The notes: generated by a model from the letters alone, not told the origin. DNA of 17,308 nucleotides from SCGC-AAA252-I15 sp043822165 (GCA_043822165.1 JBDRCA010000091.1:1-17308), one strand, 5' to 3'; positions 7,237 through 14,867 are shown, numbered from the stretch's first letter. A program made the numbers and translations.

Positions 7237-7523
7237 TCTGTCCGAAGTGTGGACTACCAAAGGAACTGTGCGTGTGCGAGGAGATGACCCGTGAAGGTCA
7301 AAGGATTCGCGTTCGCAGGGACCGGCGAAAGTACGGAAAATACGTCACCATCGTGGACGGATTCGAAGGAGTTGACATAGAAAAAGTGGCTAAGGAGTTG
7401 AAGTCAAAGCTCGCGTGCGGAGGCACGGTGAAAGACGGTAAAGTAGAGTTGCAGGGAGACCATCTTGATAAAACAAAGAAGATCCTCGTTACCCTAGGTT
7501 TCTCTGAAAGTATGATAGATTAG
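7233..7523 (+). CDS. Translation initiation factor aIF1 (SUI1 family)
   Basis: The 96-residue protein is archaeal aIF1, which binds the 30S subunit near the P site and checks start codon pairing. It begins with a small Cys cluster (C3-x2-C6-GLPKELC13-V-C15), a likely zinc knuckle seen in archaeal members. The SUI1 fold follows: RRKYGKYVTIVDGFEGVDIE, KLACGGTVKDGKVELQGDH and a C-terminal ILVTLGF. Placement between uL29 and Rpp29 is conserved in many archaea. The start overlaps uL29. Confidence 0.95.
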   Translation: MICPKCGLPKELCVCEEMTREGQRIRVRRDRRKYGKYVTIVDGFEGVDIEKVAKELKSKLACGGTVKDGKVELQGDHLDKTKKILVTLGFSESMID

Positions 7524-7546
7524 CGACCTCTTGACTCCTTATTTAA

Positions 7547-7837
7547 ATGATAACGCCTTACAATATACTCCGCCATGAGTTGATTGGCCTCGAAGCCGAG
7601 GTGACGGATGCCCAAGACAGAAAGCTTAAGGGCTTATCCGGGCAAGTGGTCGCGGAGTCGAAAAACACGATAACCCTCAAAAAAGGGAATGCAGCGGCAA
7701 GGACGCTACCCAAAGAGAAGGTAACGTTCAAGCTCGAACTCCCCGGAAAGACGGTCCTTGAAGTTGAGGGCCGCCTGCTTTCAGGGAGGCCGCAAGAACG
7801 AATAAAAAAGAAGATCAGGATAAAATACGTAAAATGA
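7547..7837 (+). CDS. rnp1: RNase P protein component 1 (Rpp29/POP4 homologue)
   Basis: The 96-residue protein is archaeal Rpp29, an Sm-like barrel protein that helps the RNase P RNA cleave 5' leaders from pre-tRNA. Recognisable segments are NILRHELIGLEAEVTDA, LSGQVVAESKNTITLKKG and the basic C-terminus GRPQERIKKKIRIKYVK. A TTATTTAAA sequence touches the ATG but is too close to serve as its TATA box. The gene is in its common archaeal position between aIF1 and uS17 and overlaps uS17 by four bases. Confidence 0.93.
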   Translation: MITPYNILRHELIGLEAEVTDAQDRKLKGLSGQVVAESKNTITLKKGNAAARTLPKEKVTFKLELPGKTVLEVEGRLLSGRPQERIKKKIRIKYVK

Positions 7838-8142
7838 CGGACAAGAAAAAGAAGGAAGAAGAATGCGGGGACCCCAAGTGCCCGATTCACGGCGGGCTGG
7901 CTGTGAGGGGAGGGCTGTTTGAGGGTCAGGTCGTGTCCGATAAAATGGACGGCACAGTGATAGTCCAGCGAGACTTCCTCGAAAAGGATAAAAAATACGA
8001 GCGATACTTGAAGTCCAGGTCCAGGATTCCAGCGCATAATCCCGCGTGCATCAACGCCAAGTCCGGCGATTCCGTGACTATCGGAGAGTGCAGGAGGCTT
8101 TCGAAGTCTGTTAGTTTCGTCGTATTAGAAAAGAAGTCATAA
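7834..8142 (+). CDS. rps17: 30S ribosomal protein uS17
   Basis: The 102-residue protein is archaeal uS17, an early-binding 16S rRNA protein. The archaeal N-terminal signature is present as C11-GDPK-C16-PIH19-G, followed by LAVRGGLFEGQVVSDKMDGT in an OB fold. It continues with SRIPAHNPACINAKSGDSV and ends in VSFVVLEKK. It overlaps Rpp29 by four bases (ATGA), and the next start codon is one base beyond its stop. Confidence 0.96.
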   Translation: MTDKKKKEEECGDPKCPIHGGLAVRGGLFEGQVVSDKMDGTVIVQRDFLEKDKKYERYLKSRSRIPAHNPACINAKSGDSVTIGECRRLSKSVSFVVLEKKS

Positions 8143-8143
8143 A

Positions 8144-8584
8144 GTGGCTAAACCTCTTGGAGGTCTTTCAAAGAACCTCCCCCTTGGAAAGGCAGTGAAT
8201 GCCAACATACCCCGCCCGCTCCCTACTGGTGCGAGGCTTTTGTGCGCTGACAACAGCGGGGCCAAGGAACTCGAGATAATTTCCGTGAGAGGATACAAGG
8301 GCGTGCATAACCGTTATCCCTGTGCGGGAGTGGGTGATCTGGTGGTGGTGTCCGTCAAGAAGGGTGCGCCGGATATTCGCAAGCAAATCGTCTTAGCGGT
8401 CATCATACGCCAGAAAAAGGAGTACACGCGCATTGACGGAACTAGAGTGCGGTTTTCAGACAATGCTGCAATAGTCGTCGGCGAGGAAGGCCTTCCAAAG
8501 GGCACCGAAATCAAGGGTGCCGTGGCAAGAGAGGCTACTGATCGCTGGAACAAGATAGGTTCGATTTCAACGATAGTCATATAA
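8144..8584 (+). CDS. rpl14: 50S ribosomal protein uL14
   Basis: The 146-residue protein is uL14, located at the subunit interface where initiation factors bind. The diagnostic stretch is LPTGARLLCADNSGAKELEI, followed by YPCAGVGDLVVVSVKKG and FSDNAAIVVGEEGLPKGTEI. The start is GTG; no in-frame ATG precedes the conserved core. This gives an N-terminal extension of roughly 15 residues over the usual archaeal protein (SKNLPLGKAVNANI). Part of that could be artefactual if translation begins at another non-ATG codon. Spacing of one base after uS17 supports the GTG. Confidence 0.95.
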   Translation: MAKPLGGLSKNLPLGKAVNANIPRPLPTGARLLCADNSGAKELEIISVRGYKGVHNRYPCAGVGDLVVVSVKKGAPDIRKQIVLAVIIRQKKEYTRIDGTRVRFSDNAAIVVGEEGLPKGTEIKGAVAREATDRWNKIGSISTIVI

Positions 8585-8585
8585 A

Positions 8586-8978
8586 ATGAAGAAGCCGTCA
8601 TCGAAAAAACCCGGGAAACAGAGGAAGTGGAACGCGAAGGCTCCACTACACTCAAGGAGGAAGATGACTGCATCTCATCTTACGGCTGAACTCATAGGCA
8701 AATACAAGCGCCGGAAGATTCCCATACGCAAAGGAGACGCCGTTGTTGTTTTGCGCGGGGAATTCAAGGGCGTGACAGGGGAAGTCGTCCGAGTGGAGAC
8801 TTCAAGCGGGCGCGTATACCTTGAGGGCTTAACCGTCAAAAAAGCCGATGGCACGGACGTGGAGCGTCCAGTGCACGCGTCTAACGTTAAAATAACCGAA
8901 TTATACCTCGAGGACCGTGAAAGAAGAGAGGTTCTTGAGAGGAAGATTGGAAAACCAGTGGAAGATGGCTCACAGTAA
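8586..8978 (+). CDS. rpl24: 50S ribosomal protein uL24
   Basis: The 130-residue protein is archaeal uL24, related to eukaryotic L26. It assists early folding of the large subunit and sits near the exit tunnel. Features are the basic start with PGKQRKWNAKAPLHSRRKM and the KOW motif region IRKGDAVVVLRGEFKGVTGE, then VERPVHASNVKITEL. The charged C-terminal tail overlaps the start of eS4 by 14 bases, the longest clear overlap in the cluster. Confidence 0.95.
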   Translation: MKKPSSKKPGKQRKWNAKAPLHSRRKMTASHLTAELIGKYKRRKIPIRKGDAVVVLRGEFKGVTGEVVRVETSSGRVYLEGLTVKKADGTDVERPVHASNVKITELYLEDRERREVLERKIGKPVEDGSQ

Positions 8979-9639
8979 AAGGATTTCGACGGGATACGGT
9001 AAAAAGGATAAGTGGATTGTGACTCCCAAGGCGGGAGCGCATAAGAAGAATCAGGCATTGCCGTTAATGCTTGTGCTCCGGGATGTTTTAGGTCTTGCGG
9101 ACACTGCTAGGGAGGCTAAAAAGATTATTAATGCAGGCGATGTCTTGGTTGACGGAGTCCCCCGGAGGACGCACAATTTTTGCGTGGGCTTAATGGACGT
9201 TGTCAGCATACCGAAGCTTAAAAAGAGTTATCGCGTACTGCCTGGAAGAAAGACTCCTGAATTATGTGAGGTGGATGAAAAGGAGGCTAAAACAAAGCTA
9301 CACAAAGTAGTCGGTAAAAAGACTCTTAGCGGCGGTAAAACCCAGCTTCAACTCCACGACGGCAAGACACTTATCTCAGACAAGGACAAGGTAAGCGTCG
9401 GAGATACAGTGGTCATGGAGCTTGGCAAAGACAAGATACTAAAGATGATAGCATTCAAGAACGGCAATACCGCGATAGTTGATTCAGGAGTCAACAGCGG
9501 CGAAGCAGGGAAAATCACAGAGATTAATCCCGCAACAAGAACCAGGAAGGCTCTGACCAAAATCGGCGACCTGCAGACTCTATCCGACTACGTGTTCGTG
9601 GTCGGGGAAGCAGAACCCGTGATAACGCTCAAGAAGTGA
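8965..9639 (+). CDS. rps4e: 30S ribosomal protein eS4
   Basis: This is the archaeal/eukaryotic eS4, absent from bacteria, here 224 residues. The ATG at 8965 (MAHSKRISTGYGKKDKWIV) is chosen over the in-frame TTG at 8917, because archaeal eS4 begins with just such a short basic segment before WVV/WIV and the extra 16 residues would lie inside uL24 coding sequence. The S4-type RNA-binding domain follows (LPLMLVLRDVLG, TAREAKKIINAGDVLVDG), then KOW-like C-terminal sequence with NSGEAGKITEI. It ends one base before uL5. Confidence 0.95.
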   Translation: MAHSKRISTGYGKKDKWIVTPKAGAHKKNQALPLMLVLRDVLGLADTAREAKKIINAGDVLVDGVPRRTHNFCVGLMDVVSIPKLKKSYRVLPGRKTPELCEVDEKEAKTKLHKVVGKKTLSGGKTQLQLHDGKTLISDKDKVSVGDTVVMELGKDKILKMIAFKNGNTAIVDSGVNSGEAGKITEINPATRTRKALTKIGDLQTLSDYVFVVGEAEPVITLKK

Positions 9640-9640
9640 A

Positions 9641-10165
9641 ATGGAATACGCTAACGTAATGCAGAAACCAATGATTGAGAAAGTGGTAGCAAACATCGGA
9701 GTTGGAGAGTCAGGGGAGCGTTTAGGCAAGGCTGAAAAGCTTTTGGAGTTGCTTACTGGGAGAAAGCCGGTGAGGACGGTTTCCACGCACAAGATTCCCA
9801 CTTGGAACATACGCAAGGGCGAACCCATCGGCTGTAAAGTGACGTTGAGGGGGGATGCTGGAGAGGATTTCTTGAAAAGAGCATTCTCAGCAATTGATAC
9901 TAAAATCACTCCCTCAAACTTTGATAGGCAGGGGAATCTGGCGTTCGGCATAACAGAGTACATCGACTTTCCAAACGTGAAATACGACCCCGAGATCGGG
10001 ATATTCGGCTTGAACGTTACTGCGACCATAAAGCGGCCGGGATTCCGCGTAACCCGCAGGAAGGAAAAGAAGGCAAAAATCCCTGTGAAAAACACTCTGT
10101 CAGCAGAGGAGTCTATAGAATTCATAAAAGAAAAATTCGGTGTTGAAGTTGAGCGAAAGGAATGA
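9641..10165 (+). CDS. rpl5: 50S ribosomal protein uL5
   Basis: The 174-residue protein is uL5, which binds 5S rRNA in the central protuberance. Landmarks are KPMIEKVVANIGVGESGERL, TGRKPVRTVSTHKIPTWNIR, the GITEYIDFPNVKYDPEIGIF segment and IKRPGFRVTRRK. Length is typical for archaea. The stop at 10163-10165 lies inside the start region of uS14, so the two genes overlap by about 17 bases. Confidence 0.96.
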   Translation: MEYANVMQKPMIEKVVANIGVGESGERLGKAEKLLELLTGRKPVRTVSTHKIPTWNIRKGEPIGCKVTLRGDAGEDFLKRAFSAIDTKITPSNFDRQGNLAFGITEYIDFPNVKYDPEIGIFGLNVTATIKRPGFRVTRRKEKKAKIPVKNTLSAEESIEFIKEKFGVEVERKE

Positions 10166-10301
10166 GATATTCGATGCAAGGAACCTCACATGCGTAGTAT
10201 GTGGCGCCCGCAGGGGAATGATACACAAGTACGGCCTAAACATATGCAGGCGATGCTTCAGGGAGACTGCTGAAAGCATCGGATTCAAAAAATACAGTTA
10301 A
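10149..10301 (+). CDS. rps14: 30S ribosomal protein uS14, zinc-binding type
   Basis: A 50-residue reading frame, easily missed by length filters, encodes the archaeal zinc-ribbon uS14. Its signature is C15-VV-C18-GARRGMIHKYGLNI-C33-RR-C36-FRETAESIGFKKYS, which holds the CxxC...CxxC pair and the KYGLNxCRxCFRE core. There is no ATG. I choose TTG at 10149 because GGTG at 10139-10142 gives a Shine-Dalgarno match six bases upstream; GTG at 10140 and TTG at 10143 are alternatives that would give 53 or 52 residues. The N-terminus (SERNEIFDARN) is more acidic than the usual Lys-rich start. It overlaps uL5 and ends one base before uS7. uS14 assembles into the 30S head. Confidence 0.93.
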   Translation: MSERNEIFDARNLTCVVCGARRGMIHKYGLNICRRCFRETAESIGFKKYS

Positions 10302-10302
10302 A

Positions 10303-10905
10303 ATGGAAGCTAATCTATTCGGTAAATGGGATTGCGCGGTGGACGTGCCGCAGGAGTGGGCTAAACGCTACATAACGCTTACTCCCATCACTCTCCCGCA
10401 TACTTCCGGCAAGAGCTTCGGGAAACAGTTCAGCAAATCAAAGATGAACATAGTGGAGCGGCTTGTCAACAAGATGATGCGTGCAGGTCAGGGAAGCAAG
10501 AAAGTAGCGGGTAAATACATCCGTGGTGCAGGAAACACCGGCAAGAAGCAAAAGGCGCTTATGATAATCGAGTCCGCGTTCGACATCGTCGAGAAGAGAA
10601 CCAAGAAAAATCCCTTGCAGGTGTTCGTCAACGCGATACTAAACGCCGGACCACGCGAAGAAACAACCACCATAATATACGGCGGAATCAGATACCACAA
10701 GGCAGTGGACGTGTCCGCTCAAAGGAGGGTGGATTTCGCTCTCAAATACATTTCTCTCGGGGCGTTCGCAACCTCTTTCAAGGCTAAAAAGAGGATAGAA
10801 GAATGCCTTGCTGATGAGATAGTGTGGGCTGCTAACTCAGACACGAAATCATACGCAATACAGAGAAAAGAAGAAACCGAGCGTATTGCGCAATCAGCGA
10901 GGTAG
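10303..10905 (+). CDS. rps7: 30S ribosomal protein uS7
   Basis: The 200-residue protein is archaeal uS7, which organises the 30S head and contacts the E site. Family sequence includes TLTPITLPHTSGKSFGKQFS, IVERLVNKMMRAGQGSKKVA, the NAGPREETTTIIYGGIRYHK loop and DVSAQRRVDFALKYI. In most archaea uS7 follows uS12 in the str cluster; here it follows uS14 by one base and uS12 is not in the window. aEF2 starts seven bases downstream. Confidence 0.96.
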   Translation: MEANLFGKWDCAVDVPQEWAKRYITLTPITLPHTSGKSFGKQFSKSKMNIVERLVNKMMRAGQGSKKVAGKYIRGAGNTGKKQKALMIIESAFDIVEKRTKKNPLQVFVNAILNAGPREETTTIIYGGIRYHKAVDVSAQRRVDFALKYISLGAFATSFKAKKRIEECLADEIVWAANSDTKSYAIQRKEETERIAQSAR

Positions 10906-10912
10906 TTACAAA

Positions 10913-13105
10913 ATGGGACGCCAAGAAAAAGTAGCCGCTAAAGTAAAAGAGCTTTCAAACAAACCCGAGTTCATCCGCAACATGGGTATTGTAGCCCACA
11001 TAGACCATGGGAAGACTACCTTATCAGACAGCCTGCTTGCTGACGCAGGATTAATATCCTCTGAAACCGCTGGAAAACAGCTGGCGCTTGACTTCCACGA
11101 GGACGAGCAGAAAAGAGGCATAACCATTAACGCGGCAAACATTTCGATGGTCCACGACTACAAGGGCAAGCCGTACCTCATAAACATGATTGACACACCC
11201 GGCCACGTTGACTTCGGCGGTGACGTGACACGCGCCATGAGGGCGGTGGACGGCGTCATAGTCGTCGCGTGCGCCGTTGAAGGCGTCATGCCCCAGACGA
11301 AGACTGTTTTGAATCAGGCATTGAAGGAGCGTGTGCGCCCCGTCGTGTTCATCAACAAGGTGGACCGGCTCATAAACGAATTAAAACTCACTCCAGAGGA
11401 ACTGCAGAACCGCTTCGTAAAAATCATAAACGAAGTCAACAAGATAATCAAGATGAAGCAGCCCGAAGGCGTCGACTGGACCGTGAACGTTGAGAAGGGT
11501 TCTGTCGCATTCGGTTCAGGCTTCCACAAGTGGGCGATAAGCGTCCCATTCATGAAAATAAGCGGCATAACGTTCAAGGACGTAATAGACCACTGCACTC
11601 AAGACCGGCAGAAGGAACTCTACCAGAAGGCTCCGGCCCACCACATAATACTCGACATGGCCGTAAAACATCTTCCTAATCCAGTGGACGCCCAGAGGAT
11701 GAGAATACCCAAAATATGGAGTGGTGACCTAGACTCTGATATAGGCAAGTCAATGCTAAACTGCGACCCGAACGGGAAGCTTGCGATAATGATTACGAAC
11801 ATTCAGACGTTTGATAAGCGCGAAGGAGAGGTCGCTACCGGCAGAATGTTCTCCGGAACCGTAAGAGGAGGCGATGAACTCTATCTGGTCAGCGCGAAAA
11901 CAACGGAGCGCATCCAAAACATTGGCATATACATGGGTGCTACCCGGGAGCGCACGGATGCCGTCCCTGCAGGGAACATAGTCGGGATAACTGGTTTGAA
12001 GAAGGCTTTCGCCGGGGAAACAGTCTCTGACAGTGAAATCGCCCCGTTCGAGGCCATAAAACATTATTCAGAGCCCGTCGTCACGATGGCGGTCGAGGCA
12101 AAGCACATGAGAGACCTGCCCCGGGTGATAGAGGTTTTGCGCCAAGTAGCGAAAGAAGACCCAACACTCAAAGCCCAGATAGACGAGGAAACCGGCGAAC
12201 ACCTGCTCTCGGGAATGGGGGAACTGCACCTTGAAGTCATAACAGACCGTATTAAACATAGCGGACTTGAGATACAGACGTCGCCGCCAATCGTCGTATA
12301 CCGGGAAACCATAGACGGAAAATTCGGTCCAATAGAAGGAAAGTCGCCGAACAAACACAATAAATTCCAGATAAGCGTCGAGCCGCTTGAAAAAGAGGTG
12401 TTAAAAACATTACTCGAAGGTGAGATATCTGACGGAAGGCGCAAGTCAAGGAGCAAGGACTTAAGACAACAGCTCGTTGACTTAGGAATGGACGGTGAAG
12501 AGGCGCGCAGGATAATCGACATATTCCACGGGAACATGTTCGTGGACATGACGCGTGGAGTACAGCACTTGGACGAGATAATGGAGCTTATGCTCGACGC
12601 ATTCGAAGACGTCATGAAAAACGGCCCCCTCTCAAAGGAGCCTGTCCTCGGAGTCAAGGTAAAGCTAACGGACGCGTCATTGCACGAGGACGCGATACAC
12701 CGCGGTCCGGCACAGATATATCCTGCCATGAAAAGGCCGATATACGCTTGCATGCTAAGGTCCAGGCCAATTTTGTTTGAGCCCGCTCAAAATCTTTGGG
12801 TGGACGTTCCACAAGACCACATGGGGTCTGTAACGCGCGAAATCCAGCGTCGCAGGGGAGTCATAAGCAATATGGGCCAGAAAGACGAGGTGATGACCAT
12901 TGAAGGAAGAATGCCGGTTTCAGAGTCATTCGGCTTTGCAGGAGACATAAGAAGCGCATCAGAAGGTCACGCACTATGGTCCACCGAAAATGCAGGATTC
13001 GACAAACTGCCGATGGAGCTCCAACAGAAGATAATAAACCAGATAAGATCCCGGAAAGGGCTCAAACCAGAGATACCAAAACCAGAGGAATTCATTGATG
13101 CATAA
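10913..13105 (+). CDS. fusA: Elongation factor 2 (aEF2)
   Basis: The 730-residue GTPase drives translocation of tRNA and mRNA. The ATG at 10913 gives the family start (MGRQEKVAAKVKEL); an in-frame TTG at 10886 lies inside uS7 and is unlikely. Visible G motifs are AHIDHGKT (28-35), RGIT (68-71), DTPGH (94-98) and NKVD (148-151). The diphthamide loop has DAIH-RGPAQ with the modifiable His at about residue 596, typical of archaeal and eukaryotic EF2. Length is normal. It is followed by a 66-base gap with a promoter for aEF1A. Confidence 0.97.
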   Translation: MGRQEKVAAKVKELSNKPEFIRNMGIVAHIDHGKTTLSDSLLADAGLISSETAGKQLALDFHEDEQKRGITINAANISMVHDYKGKPYLINMIDTPGHVDFGGDVTRAMRAVDGVIVVACAVEGVMPQTKTVLNQALKERVRPVVFINKVDRLINELKLTPEELQNRFVKIINEVNKIIKMKQPEGVDWTVNVEKGSVAFGSGFHKWAISVPFMKISGITFKDVIDHCTQDRQKELYQKAPAHHIILDMAVKHLPNPVDAQRMRIPKIWSGDLDSDIGKSMLNCDPNGKLAIMITNIQTFDKREGEVATGRMFSGTVRGGDELYLVSAKTTERIQNIGIYMGATRERTDAVPAGNIVGITGLKKAFAGETVSDSEIAPFEAIKHYSEPVVTMAVEAKHMRDLPRVIEVLRQVAKEDPTLKAQIDEETGEHLLSGMGELHLEVITDRIKHSGLEIQTSPPIVVYRETIDGKFGPIEGKSPNKHNKFQISVEPLEKEVLKTLLEGEISDGRRKSRSKDLRQQLVDLGMDGEEARRIIDIFHGNMFVDMTRGVQHLDEIMELMLDAFEDVMKNGPLSKEPVLGVKVKLTDASLHEDAIHRGPAQIYPAMKRPIYACMLRSRPILFEPAQNLWVDVPQDHMGSVTREIQRRRGVISNMGQKDEVMTIEGRMPVSESFGFAGDIRSASEGHALWSTENAGFDKLPMELQQKIINQIRSRKGLKPEIPKPEEFIDA

Positions 13106-13110
13106 AAACG

Positions 13111-13119
13111 TTTTTAAAG
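13111..13119 (+). promoter_or_regulatory. Box A promoter for aEF1A
   Basis: TTTTTAAAG lies just after the aEF2 stop. Initiation about 26 bases downstream would give an aEF1A leader of roughly 30 bases that retains the Shine-Dalgarno site. A separate promoter fits the high demand for aEF1A. Confidence 0.5.
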
Positions 13120-13157
13120 GCTAAAAACCATTAATTATGTCTAAGTTTAAGGAAAAA

Positions 13158-13162
13158 GGAGG
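13158..13162 (+). promoter_or_regulatory. Strong Shine-Dalgarno site for aEF1A
   Basis: GGAGG within AAAGGAGGAAC lies nine bases before the ATG at 13172. It is the clearest ribosome binding site in the window; many neighbouring starts have only a short A-rich run in front of the ATG. Confidence 0.7.
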
Positions 13163-13171
13163 AACAATAAA

Positions 13172-14443
13172 ATGGCTGAAAAACCACACATAAACCTGGT
13201 CTTTATAGGACACGTAGACCACGGAAAATCAACACTCGTCGGAAGATTACTCTACGAACTAGGGGAAATCTCCGAGCAGAAGATGAAGAACCTGAAGGCA
13301 GAAGCCGAAAAAATCGGCAAAGGATCCTTCGAGTTCGCATGGGTCATGGACTCCCTCAAAGAAGAAAGAGAAAGAGGAGTAACCATCGACATAGCACACA
13401 AGAAATTCCAGACACAGAAAAACTACTTCACAATAATCGACGCTCCAGGACACAAGGACTTCGTCAAAAACATGATCACTGGAACCAGCCAAGCAGACGC
13501 CGCAGTACTTGTGGTGTCAACACCAGATGGCGTACAACCGCAGACGAAGGAACACGCGTTCCTGGCCAAAACACTCGGAGTAAGCCAGCTCGTCGTTGCC
13601 ATGAACAAGATGGACGCCGTAAACTATGACGAAGCAAAATACAAGGCATCGAAAGATCAGGTGTCAAACCTACTAAAAAGCATCGGATACAAAGTCGATG
13701 AAATACCATTCGTCCCAGTTTCAGCGTACCAAGGAGCTAACATCAAGGAGAAATCAGACAAAACACCCTGGTACAAGGGAGACCACTTCCTAGCGGAACT
13801 GGACAAACTCAAGGCTCCTGAAAAACCAGTCAACAAGCCGTTGAGGCTGCCAGTTCAAGACGTCTTCACCATCACCGGCGTTGGTACCGTGCCTGTTGGA
13901 AGAGTAGAAACCGGAATCATGAAGCCAGGGCAGAAAATAATCTTCATGCCATCAAACGTCACAGGCGAAGTAAAGACTGTTGAAATGCACCACGAGCAGA
14001 TTCCGCAGGCGGAGCCAGGAGACAATGTAGGCTTCAACGTGAGGGGAATCGGTAAAAACGATGCGAGACGCGGAGATGTAGTTGGGCCAGTAGACAACCC
14101 GCCAACAGTCGCGGAAGAGTTCACAGCCCAAATCGTAGTGCTCCAGCACCCTAGCGCGATAGCAGTCGGATACACACCAGTATTCCACATACACACCGCT
14201 CAGGTTGCATGCACTTTCACGCAGCTTGTGAAGAAAATCGACCCGAAGACAGGCGGCGTAAAAGAAGAGAATCCGGAATTCTTAAAAACCGGAGACGTCG
14301 CAGTAGTGAAACTCAAGCCCACAAAGGCTATCGTGGTCGAAAACGCGAAAGACTTCCCGCAACTAGGCCGCTTCGCAATCCGCGACATGGGCCAGACAGT
14401 TGCAGCGGGAATGGTGATCGAAGTAAAAGCAAAGAGCATGTAA
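13172..14443 (+). CDS. tuf: Elongation factor 1-alpha (aEF1A)
   Basis: The 423-residue GTPase delivers aminoacyl-tRNA to the ribosome. Motifs are GHVDHGKST (13-21), RGVTID (68-73), DAPGH (90-94) and NKMD (145-148). Domain 2 begins near LRLPVQDVFTITGVGTVPVG and domain 3 contains GYTPVFHIHTAQVACTF. Codons end mainly in C or A, as in highly expressed genes. In archaea a single aEF1A or a paralogue also serves release and rescue complexes with aRF1 and pelota. It has its own promoter and Shine-Dalgarno site and is followed by a T-run terminator candidate. Confidence 0.98.
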   Translation: MAEKPHINLVFIGHVDHGKSTLVGRLLYELGEISEQKMKNLKAEAEKIGKGSFEFAWVMDSLKEERERGVTIDIAHKKFQTQKNYFTIIDAPGHKDFVKNMITGTSQADAAVLVVSTPDGVQPQTKEHAFLAKTLGVSQLVVAMNKMDAVNYDEAKYKASKDQVSNLLKSIGYKVDEIPFVPVSAYQGANIKEKSDKTPWYKGDHFLAELDKLKAPEKPVNKPLRLPVQDVFTITGVGTVPVGRVETGIMKPGQKIIFMPSNVTGEVKTVEMHHEQIPQAEPGDNVGFNVRGIGKNDARRGDVVGPVDNPPTVAEEFTAQIVVLQHPSAIAVGYTPVFHIHTAQVACTFTQLVKKIDPKTGGVKEENPEFLKTGDVAVVKLKPTKAIVVENAKDFPQLGRFAIRDMGQTVAAGMVIEVKAKSM

Positions 14444-14469
14444 GGTCCTAAAAAACTTTACACTCCCTC

Positions 14470-14477
14470 TTTTTTTT
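14470..14477 (+). terminator. Oligo-T terminator candidate after aEF1A
   Basis: Eight consecutive T residues in a pyrimidine-rich stretch (CTCCCTC before them) lie 26 bases after the aEF1A stop codon. Archaeal RNA polymerase terminates at such T-runs without needing a hairpin. Some read-through into uS10 is likely, since no clear promoter precedes uS10. Confidence 0.5.
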
Positions 14478-14485
14478 ATTTAATC

Positions 14486-14797
14486 ATGATGGAGAAAGCA
14501 CGAGTAATACTTATCGGGAAGGATGTGAAGCAGCTGGAAGACGTATGCAGCCAGATTGTGGCAGTCACGGAAAAAACAGGCGCGAAATACGCCGGACCCG
14601 TGCCCCTACCAACCCGCAAACTAAAGGTAACAACCCGCAAATCCCCGGACGGTGAAGGAACCGAAACCTGGGAGCGATGGGAGATGAGAATACACAAGCG
14701 CGTCATCGACGTGGACGCTGACGAACGCTCTCTGCGCCAAGTAATGCGCATACAAGTACCAGACGGCGTCCACGTTGAAATAGAGCTCACTAAATAA
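14486..14797 (+). CDS. rps10: 30S ribosomal protein uS10
   Basis: The 103-residue protein is uS10, a 30S head protein. Landmarks are KARVILIGKDVKQLEDVCSQ, the loop GPVPLPTRKLKVTTRKSPDG, RWEMRIHKRVIDVDA and VPDGVHVEIEL at the end. ATG at 14486 or 14489 could be the start. The gene's place after aEF1A is the standard archaeal arrangement. No good TATA box is seen at the expected distance, only a weak CTTTACAC around 14456-14463, so transcription may come partly from aEF1A read-through. Confidence 0.95.
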   Translation: MMEKARVILIGKDVKQLEDVCSQIVAVTEKTGAKYAGPVPLPTRKLKVTTRKSPDGEGTETWERWEMRIHKRVIDVDADERSLRQVMRIQVPDGVHVEIELTK

Positions 14798-14818
14798 AAA
14801 AAATCTTTCGCCCCTAAC

Positions 14819-14837
14819 TTTTTAACCGTAAATATCC
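14819..14837 (+). promoter_or_regulatory. Promoter region for tRNA-Glu
   Basis: Two AT-rich elements, TTTTTAA (14819-14825) and TAAATAT (14829-14835), lie 33-49 bases before the mature tRNA 5' end. Either could act as box A and leave a short leader of about 10-20 bases for removal by RNase P. I cannot choose between them. Confidence 0.35.
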
Positions 14838-14867
14838 CAGTAAATAAGACCAAGTAAAATCAACCAC

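Noticed and set aside
7539..7556. TTATTTAAATGA just before Rpp29 as a TATA promoter for that gene
   Set aside because: It touches the start codon; initiation about 26 bases downstream would remove the conserved N-terminus.
12064..12753. 229-codon minus-strand frame inside aEF2
   Set aside because: It is antisense to a strongly conserved GTPase gene and is Ser/Cys-rich without family features, as expected for a shadow frame.
13137..13193. An 18-codon frame (ATG at 13137) that overlaps the aEF1A start out of frame, as a possible regulatory upstream ORF
   Set aside because: The TATA box at 13111-13119 predicts RNA starting at or after about 13139, so the ATG would probably be outside the transcript, and the coding sequence simply runs over the aEF1A ribosome binding site.
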